DNA of 17,766 nucleotides. Source: CAIRDP01 sp037134895. GTDB lineage: Bacteria; Bacteroidota; Bacteroidia; Bacteroidales; FEN-979. Location: NCBI GenBank assembly GCA_037134895.1, contig JBAXLI010000080.1, positions 1 through 17,766 of the forward strand, in the 5' to 3' direction. Made by a program: the position numbers and the translations under genes. Positions 1-7,099 of this stretch are shown in pieces; within the stretch, counting starts at the first letter, position 1; each line of letters starts with the position of its first letter. The notes beneath the pieces were generated by a model. That model had not been told where the DNA came from, ran no database searches, and saw nothing but the letters and a program-made list of their open reading frames with translations.

Positions 1-112
1 GCGAAATAGCGAAATAGCGAAATAGCGAAATAGCGAAATAGCGAAATAGCGAAATGGCGAAATGGCGAAATAGCGAAATGGCGAAATAGCGAAATGGCGA
101 AATGGCGAAAAA
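1..112. repeat. Left array of 8-bp tandem repeat (element A)
   Basis: Thirteen contiguous 8-bp units, GCGAAATA or GCGAAATG, followed by a decayed unit GCGAAAAA at 105-112. The first six units are all the A variant; the gene-proximal seven mix G and A variants. There are no spacers. The array starts at the first base of the window, so its true left end is not visible. It is the reverse complement of the array at 555-618. Each unit run contains TAG in every forward frame over a full cycle, so it cannot be translated for long on the plus strand. Confidence 0.97.
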
Positions 113-172
113 AATTATGAGACATCAGGTATCACTTTTTTATCAGAGGCGGATTAATATGGAAAAGAAAAT

Positions 173-553
173 ATGGAGAAGTATGATGTTACTGAATTTA
201 ATCAAAAGATAAGACTAAGGTCAAAGATGCTGGCTGTTAATGTATATAAGTTGTTGTATGATATTAAGCTGAATGACCTGAGCAGGGTACCTGTCAAGCA
301 GCTGATGAGAAGTGTTACGTCTGTTGCCGCCAATTTCAGTTCTGCCACCCGTGGACGATCTGAAGCTGAGTTTTATTCCAAGATATGCATCGTCACAGAG
401 GAGTGTGACGAATGCTTGTTCTGGATCGACTTTTTAACTACAACAGGCATATTGAAAAAGGAAATGATAGAAACATGTAAAGTGGAGACAGAAGAACTGC
501 TTCGGATATTCTCGACCATCAAAAAGAAACTCAAGCAGAAACACTTTAAATAG
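173..553 (+). CDS. Four-helix bundle protein, S23 / 23S rRNA intervening-sequence family
   Basis: A 126-residue protein with the family signature: an N-terminal helix containing RSKMLAVNVYKLL, then QLMRSVTSVAANFSSATRGR, then a helix with SEAEFYSKICIVTEECDE and a WIDFL stretch. Length and pattern match PF05635/TIGR02436, a soluble four-helix bundle that forms homo-oligomers. The family was first met in 23S rRNA intervening sequences and is related in fold to the Avd protein of diversity-generating retroelements; its biochemical role is unclear. ATG 173 is chosen because the ATG at 159 is in another frame that stops after 17 codons. The gene looks more AT-rich than dinB and dnaE next to it. It is flanked within 60 bp upstream and 1 bp downstream by inverted 8-bp arrays. 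The family call is strong; function is unknown. Confidence 0.9.
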   Translation: MEKYDVTEFNQKIRLRSKMLAVNVYKLLYDIKLNDLSRVPVKQLMRSVTSVAANFSSATRGRSEAEFYSKICIVTEECDECLFWIDFLTTTGILKKEMIETCKVETEELLRIFSTIKKKLKQKHFK

Positions 554-554
554 G

Positions 555-618
555 ATTTCGCCATTTCGCTATTTCGCCATTTCGCTATTTCGCTATTTCG
601 CTATTTCGCTATTTCGCT
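555..618. repeat. Right array of 8-bp tandem repeat (element A)
   Basis: Eight contiguous units, ATTTCGCC or ATTTCGCT, the exact reverse complement family of the array at 1-112. The C-variant units are the first and third, nearest the S23 gene; the five outer units are all the T variant. The array begins one base after the S23 stop codon and ends nine bases before the dinB start, so it occupies the whole presumed dinB leader. Confidence 0.97.
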
Positions 619-627
619 TTTAATATT

Positions 628-1776
628 ATGATCCTCCTCTCCCGCAATATCGTCCACCTTGACCTCGACACCTTTTTTGTATCGGTGGAGAGGCTGATCA
701 ATCCGGCCCTGGTTGGGAAGCCTGTGCTTATAGGCGGGACATCCGACCGGGGGGTGGTGGCGAGTTGCAGTTACGAGGCGAGGAAGTTCGGGGTGCATTC
801 GGCTATGCCGATGAAGATGGCACGCACGCTTTGCCGGGATGCGGTGATCGTTCGTGGCGATATGGAACTGTATTCAAAGTATTCGCATGATGTGACGGAT
901 ATCATTGCCGAAAAGGCGCCTATGTATGAGAAAGCTTCTATTGACGAGCATTATATCGATGTGACGGGGATGGACCGTTTTTTCGGTACCCTTAAATGGA
1001 CGCATGAGCTCAGGGAGAACATCATCCGCCATACAGGACTACCCATATCGTTCGGGCTGTCGGTGAACAAAACAGTTTCGAAGATCGCTACAGGCGAAGC
1101 CAAACCCAATGGGGAATTGCATGTGCAGCGCGAAGCGGTAAAGCCTTTCCTGGCGCCTTTGTCGATACGCAAGATCCCGATGATAGGGGAGAAGACCTAC
1201 CGCCTGCTGAGGTCCATGGGCATAGTCACCATAGATACCCTGAGCCAGATCCCCGTGGAGATGATGGAAAGGGTGATGGGAAAGAACGGGATCATGATAT
1301 GGGAGAAGGCCAACGGCCAGGATACCACGCCCGTGGTGCCGTATTCGGAGAGCAAATCAATCAGTACCGAAACGACTTTCGAACAGGACTCCATCGATGT
1401 GGTGAAGATGAAGGAAAAGCTGGTGAAGATGGTCGAGAAGATCGCGTTCGAGCTCAGGGACCAGCAGAAGCTGACATCCTGCGTCACCGTGAAGATCCGC
1501 TATTCGAACTTCGACACCCATACCCTTCAGAAACATGTGCCGTACACGGCCTTCGACCATATCCTGATACCCCTGGTGAAGGATCTTTTCGACCGCCTCT
1601 ACCAGCGCCGCATGCTGATCCGCCTGATCGGGGTGCGCTTCAGCGGACTGGTGGCAGGCAATCCGCAGCTGAACATGTTCGAGGACAACCAGGAGATGAT
1701 CAGTCTTTACCAGGCCCTTGACAAGGTGCGCAACAAGTACGGGCAGAAGATCGTGAGGAGGGGTGTGTGTACCTGA
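628..1776 (+). CDS. dinB: DNA polymerase IV (Y-family translesion polymerase)
   Basis: A 382-residue Y-family polymerase that copies past damaged bases. The palm motifs are visible: HLDLDTFF with metal ligand D12, and ASIDEHYID with D106 and E107. The segment SFGLSVNKTVSKIATGEAKP and the following KIPMIGEKT helix-hairpin-helix region are typical of DinB, as is the little-finger domain after about residue 240. Near the C-terminus QLNMF (347-351) fits a beta-clamp binding motif. Length is slightly longer than E. coli DinB. The start is placed at ATG 628 just before the conserved first strand; no convincing Shine-Dalgarno precedes it, which is common in Bacteroidota. The stop overlaps the next gene by 10 bp, indicating a co-transcribed, coupled pair. 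The promoter is not evident and would have to lie in or beyond the adjacent repeat array. Confidence 0.95.
   Translation: MILLSRNIVHLDLDTFFVSVERLINPALVGKPVLIGGTSDRGVVASCSYEARKFGVHSAMPMKMARTLCRDAVIVRGDMELYSKYSHDVTDIIAEKAPMYEKASIDEHYIDVTGMDRFFGTLKWTHELRENIIRHTGLPISFGLSVNKTVSKIATGEAKPNGELHVQREAVKPFLAPLSIRKIPMIGEKTYRLLRSMGIVTIDTLSQIPVEMMERVMGKNGIMIWEKANGQDTTPVVPYSESKSISTETTFEQDSIDVVKMKEKLVKMVEKIAFELRDQQKLTSCVTVKIRYSNFDTHTLQKHVPYTAFDHILIPLVKDLFDRLYQRRMLIRLIGVRFSGLVAGNPQLNMFEDNQEMISLYQALDKVRNKYGQKIVRRGVCT
1756..1763 (+). promoter_or_regulatory. Strong ribosome binding site for dnaE inside the dinB 3' end
   Basis: AGGAGGGG lies 3 bp before GTG 1767 and supports that start. It sits inside the last codons of dinB, so the pair is probably translationally coupled through the 10-bp overlap. 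Confidence 0.6.
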
Positions 1777-4700
1777 ACTGCCATTCATACTACTCCCTGC
1801 GCTACGGCACGCTGTCGGTGGAAAAGCTTGTCGATGAGGCCGTGCGTTGCGGGGTGCAGGCCCTGGCGCTTACCGATATCAATAATTCGACGGGTGTCAT
1901 GGAGTTCATCCAGGTATGTACCGACAAAGGGGTGAAGCCCATAGCAGGGATAGAGTTCAGGAGGGACGATGAGTTGCTGTATGTGGGGCTTGCAAGGAAT
2001 AACGAAGGTTTCAGGGAACTGAACGAATTCCTGAGCCGGCACAATATCCGGAAGCAGCCTTTGCCCGATAAGCCTGAGGTGATGGAGAATGTGTATTGGG
2101 TGTTGCCCCTTGGAAATGGTGAGATGGTGAGATGGCGAAATTGTGAGTCAGAAAAAAAGCAAAAAACTCATGATCTCACGCTCTCATGCTCTCACGATCT
2201 TTCCTTAACTCACCAACTCACCAACTCACAATTTCACAATTTCACAATTTCACCAACTCACAATTTCACAATTTCACCATCTCACCATCTCATTGGCATT
2301 CGCCCCTCCGAAATGAACAGGCTCATACTCTCCAGGTCCCGCCATCTCATGGACCGCATGGTGATCTTTTCACCGGTAACCCTGCTGGATGAGAAGAGTT
2401 ACGAACTTCACAGGAACTTCAGGGCTGTGGATAAGAATGTGCTGCTGAGCCGGCTGGAACCGGGACAGCTGGCTTCCCCCTCGGAAGTGATGCTGCCCAT
2501 AGACGATCTGCTCGAACCTTACCGGGAATTCCCTGGCATCATCTGCAATACCGAAAAACTCATCGAGGACTGCAGCATAGGCTTCGACTTCAGGGAGTGC
2601 AAGAACAAGAGAAGTTTTACGGGTAATGTGTATGATGACCATGTATTGCTTGAAAAGCTGGCGCTCGACGGACTGCAGTACCGTTACGGCAGGGGGAACA
2701 CCGAGGCCCTGAATCGCATCAAACATGAACTGGGCATCATTTCGAAAATGGGCTTTGCTGCCTATTTTCTCATCGCCTGGGACATAATCCGCTATTCGAT
2801 GTCGAGGGGATTTTATCATGTTGGCCGGGGGAGCGGAGCCAACAGCATAGTTGCTTTCTGCTTGAAAATCACAGATGTTGACCCCATTGATCTCGACCTT
2901 TACTTTGAGCGGTTCATCAACCCCAAACGGACCTCTCCACCCGACTTCGACATCGACTATTCCTGGAAGGAAAGGGATGAGGTGCTCGATTATATTTTCA
3001 AACGCTACGGCCACGAGCATACTGCCTTGCTTGGAGCCATGTCGACTTTCCGCGACCGCTCCATTATCCGCGAGCTGGGAAAGGTTCACGGGCTTCCGAA
3101 GCAGGAAATAGACCTTTTCATCAAGCATCCCGAAGATGCTATCAACAATAACCATATCATAAAGAAGATCAGTGAGCTGGGTGAGATGATGGCCGATTTT
3201 CCGAATATGAGGACCATACATGCTGGAGGCGTGCTGGTCTCCGAACAGCCAATTACCTGTTTCACAGCTCTTGACATGCCACCCAAAGGCTTTCCCACGA
3301 CGCAATGGGATATGTATGTGGCCGAAGACATCGGTTTCGAGAAGCTGGATATCCTGAGCCAGAGAGGTATTGGGCATATCTACGAAACTGCGGCAATTGT
3401 GCGGAAGAACCAGGGACTGAGCGTGGATGTTCATAAGATCAATGATTTCAAGGCGGATGAGGAAGTGAAAAAACTCCTGAGGGTGGGGAAGACCATCGGG
3501 TGTTTCTACGTGGAAAGTCCGGCAATGAGAGGATTGCTTAAGAAACTGCATTGCGACAACTACCGCAGCCTTGTGGCAGCAAGCTCTATCATCAGGCCGG
3601 GAGTGGCACGCTCGGGGATGATGAAGGAGTATATTTTCAGGTTCCATAACCCTGATAAATTCAACTACCTGCACCCCATCATGGAGGAACAGCTTAAAGA
3701 GACTTACGGGGTAATGGTGTACCAGGAGGATGTGCTGAAGATTTGCCACCATTTTGCCGGCCTCGACCTGGCCGATGCCGATGTGCTGAGACGGGCGATG
3801 AGCGGGAAGTACCGGTCGAAAAAGGAGCTGCAGAGGATCGTCGACAAGTTCTTCGAAAACTGCCGGAAGTTCGGCTACCCCGAAGAGGTTACGAAGGAAG
3901 TATGGAGGCAGATCGAATCCTTTGCAGGCTATTCATTCTCAAAGGCTCATTCAGCTTCCTATGCGGTTGAAAGCTACCAGAGCCTTTTCCTCAAGGCACA
4001 TTACCCGCTTGAATTCATGGTAGGGGTTATCAATAATTTCGGTGGATTTTATCCCTCCTGGGTGTATTTCAACGAACTGAAGAACTGGGGGGCGAAGATC
4101 CATCCGCCCTGTGTAAACCGGGGGGAGTACAAGACCTGCATCAGGGGTGATGATGTGTATGTGGGTTTCGTCCATATCAACGGCCTTGAAACGGAGGTGG
4201 GGAAGGCCATAAGTGAATTGCGAAGCAATCGTGAGCACGCAAATGAAGCAAAAGATTGGTGCGAACAATTAAGAATATCGAATGTCGAATATCGAATGTC
4301 GAATGATCCTGCATCCTGCATCCCGCATCCTGCATCGCGCATCGCGCATCCCGCATCCGGCACCCCGCACCCCTCATCCTGCATCCGGCATCCTGCATCC
4401 TGCATCCTGCATCCTGCATCCAGAGGCGAGTACCGTGACCTGGCCGATTTCATCGAGCGGGTGCAGCCTCCGCTGGAACAGCTCATCATCCTGATCCGTG
4501 CCGGGGCTTTCCGTTTCACAGGCAAGGCCAAGGCGCTGCTGCTGTGGGAAGCACATATGTTGCTTGGGAAACAGATGAAGGGATCCAATCATCCTGCACC
4601 CCGTGAGCCGGAGGCTCCCGCCCTGGGCCGGCGCGGCTGGAACAAGGAGCAATCCCTGGCTGCCGATCATGCAGCGGCCTGGTCGGGGCGGCTTGCTGAA

Positions 4701-5177
4701 CGCAAAGATGCGGGTATGCCGGCGCCAGACCCGACTCTCTTCCAGGCGCAGCCTAAGAAATTTGAACTCCCTGCACTCGCACAAAGCATACTGGAAGAGG
4801 TTTACGACGAAATCGAACTTCTCGGATGGCCTGTTTCAAACTCATATTTTGAACTGCTTGAAACTTCGTTCAGGGGAGAGATACTGGCCGGTGGAATGAT
4901 GGGTAAACTGGGTAAGAAGGTGAGGATGCTGGGACTGCTGGTCACCATCAAATATGTTCGCACAGTACGAAAGGAATGGATGCACTTCGGCACCTTTATC
5001 GATTTCGAAGGACAATTCTTCGACACCGTGCATTTCCCCAAGGCAGTAGAAAAATACCCCTTCCGGGGGGAAGGGGTATATCTTATCATGGGTAAGATCG
5101 TCGAGGAGTTTGGCTTTCCCACACTCGAAGTGGAAAAGCTGGCTAAAATGCCGCTGAGGAAAGACCCGAGAGCTTAA
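1767..5177 (+). CDS. dnaE: DNA polymerase III alpha subunit-type C-family polymerase, DnaE2-like cassette member
   Basis: A 1136-residue C-family polymerase starting with GTG. Domains in order: PHP (from residue 1, LNCHSYYSLRYG), palm with GRGSGANS and PDFDIDYSW giving catalytic D393 and D395, third Asp D528 in KLDILSQRG, fingers with YGVMVYQEDV and FSKAHSASYAVESYQ, a helix-hairpin-helix region near 830-900, and a C-terminal OB-fold. PHP metal ligands are degenerate (NCH instead of HxH, TDI instead of TDH), as in E. coli DnaE, so intrinsic PHP nuclease activity is doubtful. Two repeat-derived insertions (about residues 118-175 and 836-886) add roughly 110 residues; without them the length, about 1020, matches error-prone DnaE2-type enzymes better than replicative DnaE. 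Overlap with dinB suggests a mutagenesis cassette. The replicative copy is presumably elsewhere. Its stop overlaps the convergent gene by 4 bp. Confidence 0.92.
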   Translation: MYLNCHSYYSLRYGTLSVEKLVDEAVRCGVQALALTDINNSTGVMEFIQVCTDKGVKPIAGIEFRRDDELLYVGLARNNEGFRELNEFLSRHNIRKQPLPDKPEVMENVYWVLPLGNGEMVRWRNCESEKKQKTHDLTLSCSHDLSLTHQLTNSQFHNFTISPTHNFTISPSHHLIGIRPSEMNRLILSRSRHLMDRMVIFSPVTLLDEKSYELHRNFRAVDKNVLLSRLEPGQLASPSEVMLPIDDLLEPYREFPGIICNTEKLIEDCSIGFDFRECKNKRSFTGNVYDDHVLLEKLALDGLQYRYGRGNTEALNRIKHELGIISKMGFAAYFLIAWDIIRYSMSRGFYHVGRGSGANSIVAFCLKITDVDPIDLDLYFERFINPKRTSPPDFDIDYSWKERDEVLDYIFKRYGHEHTALLGAMSTFRDRSIIRELGKVHGLPKQEIDLFIKHPEDAINNNHIIKKISELGEMMADFPNMRTIHAGGVLVSEQPITCFTALDMPPKGFPTTQWDMYVAEDIGFEKLDILSQRGIGHIYETAAIVRKNQGLSVDVHKINDFKADEEVKKLLRVGKTIGCFYVESPAMRGLLKKLHCDNYRSLVAASSIIRPGVARSGMMKEYIFRFHNPDKFNYLHPIMEEQLKETYGVMVYQEDVLKICHHFAGLDLADADVLRRAMSGKYRSKKELQRIVDKFFENCRKFGYPEEVTKEVWRQIESFAGYSFSKAHSASYAVESYQSLFLKAHYPLEFMVGVINNFGGFYPSWVYFNELKNWGAKIHPPCVNRGEYKTCIRGDDVYVGFVHINGLETEVGKAISELRSNREHANEAKDWCEQLRISNVEYRMSNDPASCIPHPASRIAHPASGTPHPSSCIRHPASCILHPASRGEYRDLADFIERVQPPLEQLIILIRAGAFRFTGKAKALLLWEAHMLLGKQMKGSNHPAPREPEAPALGRRGWNKEQSLAADHAAAWSGRLAERKDAGMPAPDPTLFQAQPKKFELPALAQSILEEVYDEIELLGWPVSNSYFELLETSFRGEILAGGMMGKLGKKVRMLGLLVTIKYVRTVRKEWMHFGTFIDFEGQFFDTVHFPKAVEKYPFRGEGVYLIMGKIVEEFGFPTLEVEKLAKMPLRKDPRA
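2118..2291. repeat. Inverted 8-bp word array inserted in frame in dnaE (element B)
   Basis: Left arm 2118-2149 holds units GGTGAGAT twice, GGCGAAAT and TGTGAGTC. After an A-rich stretch (2150-2166), the right part 2167-2291 is a run of 8-bp words such as CTCATGAT, CTCACGCT, CTCACCAA, TTCACAAT and CTCACCAT, with one 2-bp register shift near 2207. The left arm is the reverse complement of the right end. The marked span is 174 bp, a multiple of three, and keeps dnaE open; it encodes a Ser/Thr/His/Asn/Phe-rich segment unlike any polymerase sequence. It splits the PHP domain just before the conserved-looking IGIRPSE segment. Confidence 0.9.
4274..4422. repeat. 7-bp tandem arrays inserted in frame in dnaE (element C)
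   Basis: Two adjacent arrays: AATATCG alternating with AATGTCG (four units, 4274-4301), then sixteen 7-bp units of GCATCCT and close variants (4311-4422). The last units before the right edge are nearly perfect, while central ones vary (GCATCGC, GCACCCC, GCATCCG). Translated, the second part gives a 7-residue period such as HPASCIL. It interrupts the helix-hairpin-helix region between AISELRSN and YRDLADFIERV. The left boundary is uncertain; sequence from about 4225 may also be part of the insertion. Confidence 0.9.
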
Positions 5178-6076
5178 CGCATAGTATTGAACTGAATGAC
5201 GCGGCGGGCTTTCAGCATACAGGTAAAGTAATAACTGTTCGCATCAATAGGTCTAACCTGTATTCCCTGAGGTATGTTCGCATTATTCAAATCCTTGATG
5301 ATCCCATCATAGGCATCGATCACAAGATAGTAATTGTCGGAAGGTTTGGTCTTGCCAATCCAGATTGCAACATGATAAGGCTGAGTTGAACCCTGAGCCT
5401 GGGAGCAATAGATCAAATCCCCGATCTGCAATTTTTTCACAAGTGTGTCAAACGATGCAGGCTTTTGAATATCAACAATGCTGATTACGGGAATTTCTCC
5501 ATACCCGTTAACTTCTTTCTGAACATACTGGCTGTCAAGCCTGGCATCCAGATGATACCCCAGTCCGTAGTTGTATAACCATCTTGTGAAATTGGAAGCA
5601 TCTATCCCTTTGCTGTTGTGTCCCAGGCTGACTTTGTTGATGGTATCCCAGGGCCAGCTTGAAGGAGGATTGAACTGCAGCAGGTGATGGTACTGGAAAT
5701 ATGAGCCTATGTACCGCTGGGCTACATAAATAATCCTCTGTTGCTGCCACCTTAGATTGTGTGGATAACCTGCCTCGCTGCCGAAATCGGAAGGCCAGGG
5801 TCCCCAGGTTATTTCCCTGCGGTTATCAATATAATATTGGTTGTTGATATTATACCATTGTGTGGTGTCCATGGTTGAGGGATTGATCAGGTCCCTCTGT
5901 GCGAAATCGGCTCCAAGGTCGGTGAAAGTAAACAGGGAATCCAGCTTATAGGGAGAAACATAAGGGCCGGGTGTGCTGCCCGAGTCATCACTTGATTTTT
6001 TGCATGCTGTGAAAATCGCAATTCCAGATAAAATTGCAACAAATGCCAAGGTTCTAAGTTTCATAAATTTCGACAT
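5174..6076 (-). CDS. NlpC/P60-like lipoprotein lacking the catalytic cysteine
   Basis: A 300-residue protein with a lipoprotein signal: hydrophobic segment then FTAC, lipidated Cys at 25, followed by a Ser/Gly/Pro linker. The second half resembles the NlpC/P60 papain-like fold: KGIDASNFTRWLYNYGLG fits the usual DCS-N/G-F nucleophile motif, and LQIGDLIYCS plus PYHVAIWIG carries the expected His (H235). The nucleophile position, residue 160, is Ala (codon GCT), so classical cysteine peptidase activity is unlikely. It may be a peptidoglycan or glycan binding pseudoenzyme. The ATG 12 bp downstream (MKLRTLAF) is an equally good start. It is the last gene of a three-gene minus-strand cluster, 30 bp after the methyltransferase, and converges on dnaE with a 4-bp overlap of stop codons. 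Confidence 0.7.
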   Translation of the reverse strand: MSKFMKLRTLAFVAILSGIAIFTACKKSSDDSGSTPGPYVSPYKLDSLFTFTDLGADFAQRDLINPSTMDTTQWYNINNQYYIDNRREITWGPWPSDFGSEAGYPHNLRWQQQRIIYVAQRYIGSYFQYHHLLQFNPPSSWPWDTINKVSLGHNSKGIDASNFTRWLYNYGLGYHLDARLDSQYVQKEVNGYGEIPVISIVDIQKPASFDTLVKKLQIGDLIYCSQAQGSTQPYHVAIWIGKTKPSDNYYLVIDAYDGIIKDLNNANIPQGIQVRPIDANSYYFTCMLKARRVIQFNTMR

Positions 6077-6106
6077 GTCAGATTAATGTTAAAGTTATTT
6101 GCTAAA

Positions 6107-7099
6107 TCAAGGTTTTATACCTGTAATGTATTGGTTTCCCGACGACGGACTGATCGTTTTAATGTCTGCGAGACCGGCTTCCTGCATCCATCCCCGGATC
6201 TCATCCAGGGTGTATGCATCCCCTTTCCTGGTACCAACCAGCATATTGATGGCGAACATAGCTCCTATGAAGGGTTCAGTCCTGTCGTCATTCAGCAAAT
6301 GGTCCATAATAACAAGAGTACCGCCGGTAGAAAGAGCTTCCACACCTTTCTTTATAATAAGCTTATTCTCATCCGGAGAATTGATATGAATGATAGCGAA
6401 CATCAATACAAGATCAAATGCCTGACCAAAGTTATCAGACAGGTAATCACCGGACATGATTGCCACATTGCTGCCAAGATTATACCTGTCGATATATTTT
6501 TGTGTGATCGGGACTACAGAAGGAAGATCAAATATAACTCCCTTTATAGAGGGCCTTTTTTCAATAAGTCCAAAGGTAAAGGCCCCGGAACCTCCGCCAA
6601 TATCAAGGCTTCGCTTAATGTTGGTCAAATCTATAAGGCCTGCAAATTCTTTTCCCTGTGCCACTCCGCGGGCGTGCATTGCGGCAATGAACATTTCAAA
6701 CCAGTCGCTGTTCCTGTCATTAAAATTATCTTCAATATCAATTGCGGATCCCTTCTTTATGACCTGTGTAAGTGTATCCCACCTCCTCCAAAGGTCAGCT
6801 GTATGAGGAAGCCCTCCGAGGAAGGCAGGGGATGAGGAAACCAGGTGCCGGGCTGCAAATGCTGAGTTACAGAACAAGCCATGCTGCTTGTCGAGAAGAC
6901 CGGCACCGGCAAGGACGTTCATCAGGCGGTCTGTTGCTCTTTTGTCGGCATTTATCAGGGAGGCAGTGTTGGCCGAGGAGCACGACTTCCCATCGAGGGT
7001 GTCGAATATTCTCAGTTCAACGGCTGTGAGGATGATCCGGCTCAGCCGGAACCCGTTCACAACCTCCATAAGTTCCGAAGTTGTTTCGATTTTTTTCAT
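6107..7099 (-). CDS. SAM-dependent O-methyltransferase (PF00891-type, small-molecule)
   Basis: A 330-residue methyltransferase with an N-terminal winged-helix dimerisation domain (about 10-90) and a Rossmann SAM-binding domain. Visible motifs: LDIGGGSGAF (165-174), the acidic GVIFDLPSVV strand, GDYLSDNFGQAFDLVLM and IIHI with H238 at the position of the general base seen in this family. It resembles the hydroxyneurosporene/acetylserotonin O-methyltransferase group, which methylates hydroxyls of small aromatic or isoprenoid compounds; the substrate cannot be told. Its ATG overlaps the stop of the upstream peptidase gene by 4 bp (ATGA), indicating translational coupling. Confidence 0.85.
   Translation of the reverse strand: MKKIETTSELMEVVNGFRLSRIILTAVELRIFDTLDGKSCSSANTASLINADKRATDRLMNVLAGAGLLDKQHGLFCNSAFAARHLVSSSPAFLGGLPHTADLWRRWDTLTQVIKKGSAIDIEDNFNDRNSDWFEMFIAAMHARGVAQGKEFAGLIDLTNIKRSLDIGGGSGAFTFGLIEKRPSIKGVIFDLPSVVPITQKYIDRYNLGSNVAIMSGDYLSDNFGQAFDLVLMFAIIHINSPDENKLIIKKGVEALSTGGTLVIMDHLLNDDRTEPFIGAMFAINMLVGTRKGDAYTLDEIRGWMQEAGLADIKTISPSSGNQYITGIKP

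Larger units (their letters stand above)
1..618 (+). mobile_element. Putative inverted-array element carrying an S23-family gene (element A)
   Basis: Two arrays of the same 8-bp unit in opposite orientation (1-112 and 555-618) enclose a single gene (173-553). A transcript could fold into a stem of about 60 bp with the gene in the loop. This resembles intervening sequences in 23S rRNA of Leptospira and Coxiella, which have complementary ends and an S23 ORF, but here the element lies beside protein genes. No transposase, integrase or reverse transcriptase is visible, and no target-site duplication can be defined because the left edge is cut. That it is a mobile or invertible unit is inference. 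Confidence 0.4.

Noticed and set aside
1..112. CRISPR array
   Set aside because: Units are 7-8 bp and contiguous with no spacers and no cas genes.
1..618. Diversity-generating retroelement or retron (S23 resembles Avd)
   Set aside because: No reverse transcriptase, template or variable repeat is present in the window.
2370..3752. 460-residue minus-strand ORF
   Set aside because: Entirely antisense to the conserved polymerase core; its translation shows no recognisable domain.
4049..4588. Minus-strand Cys-rich repeat protein (RMQDAGC period)
   Set aside because: It arises from reading the GCATCCT array, which is open in every frame; it lies antisense to conserved dnaE.
5054..5079. Intrinsic terminator of dnaE
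   Set aside because: It lies within the coding sequence and is not followed by a T run.
1767..5177. dnaE as a pseudogene broken by repeat insertions
   Set aside because: The frame is open from 1767 to 5177 through both insertions and all three catalytic Asp are present.
6086..6835. Plus-strand ORF antisense to the methyltransferase
   Set aside because: No recognisable domain, and the opposite strand carries clear SAM-methyltransferase motifs.
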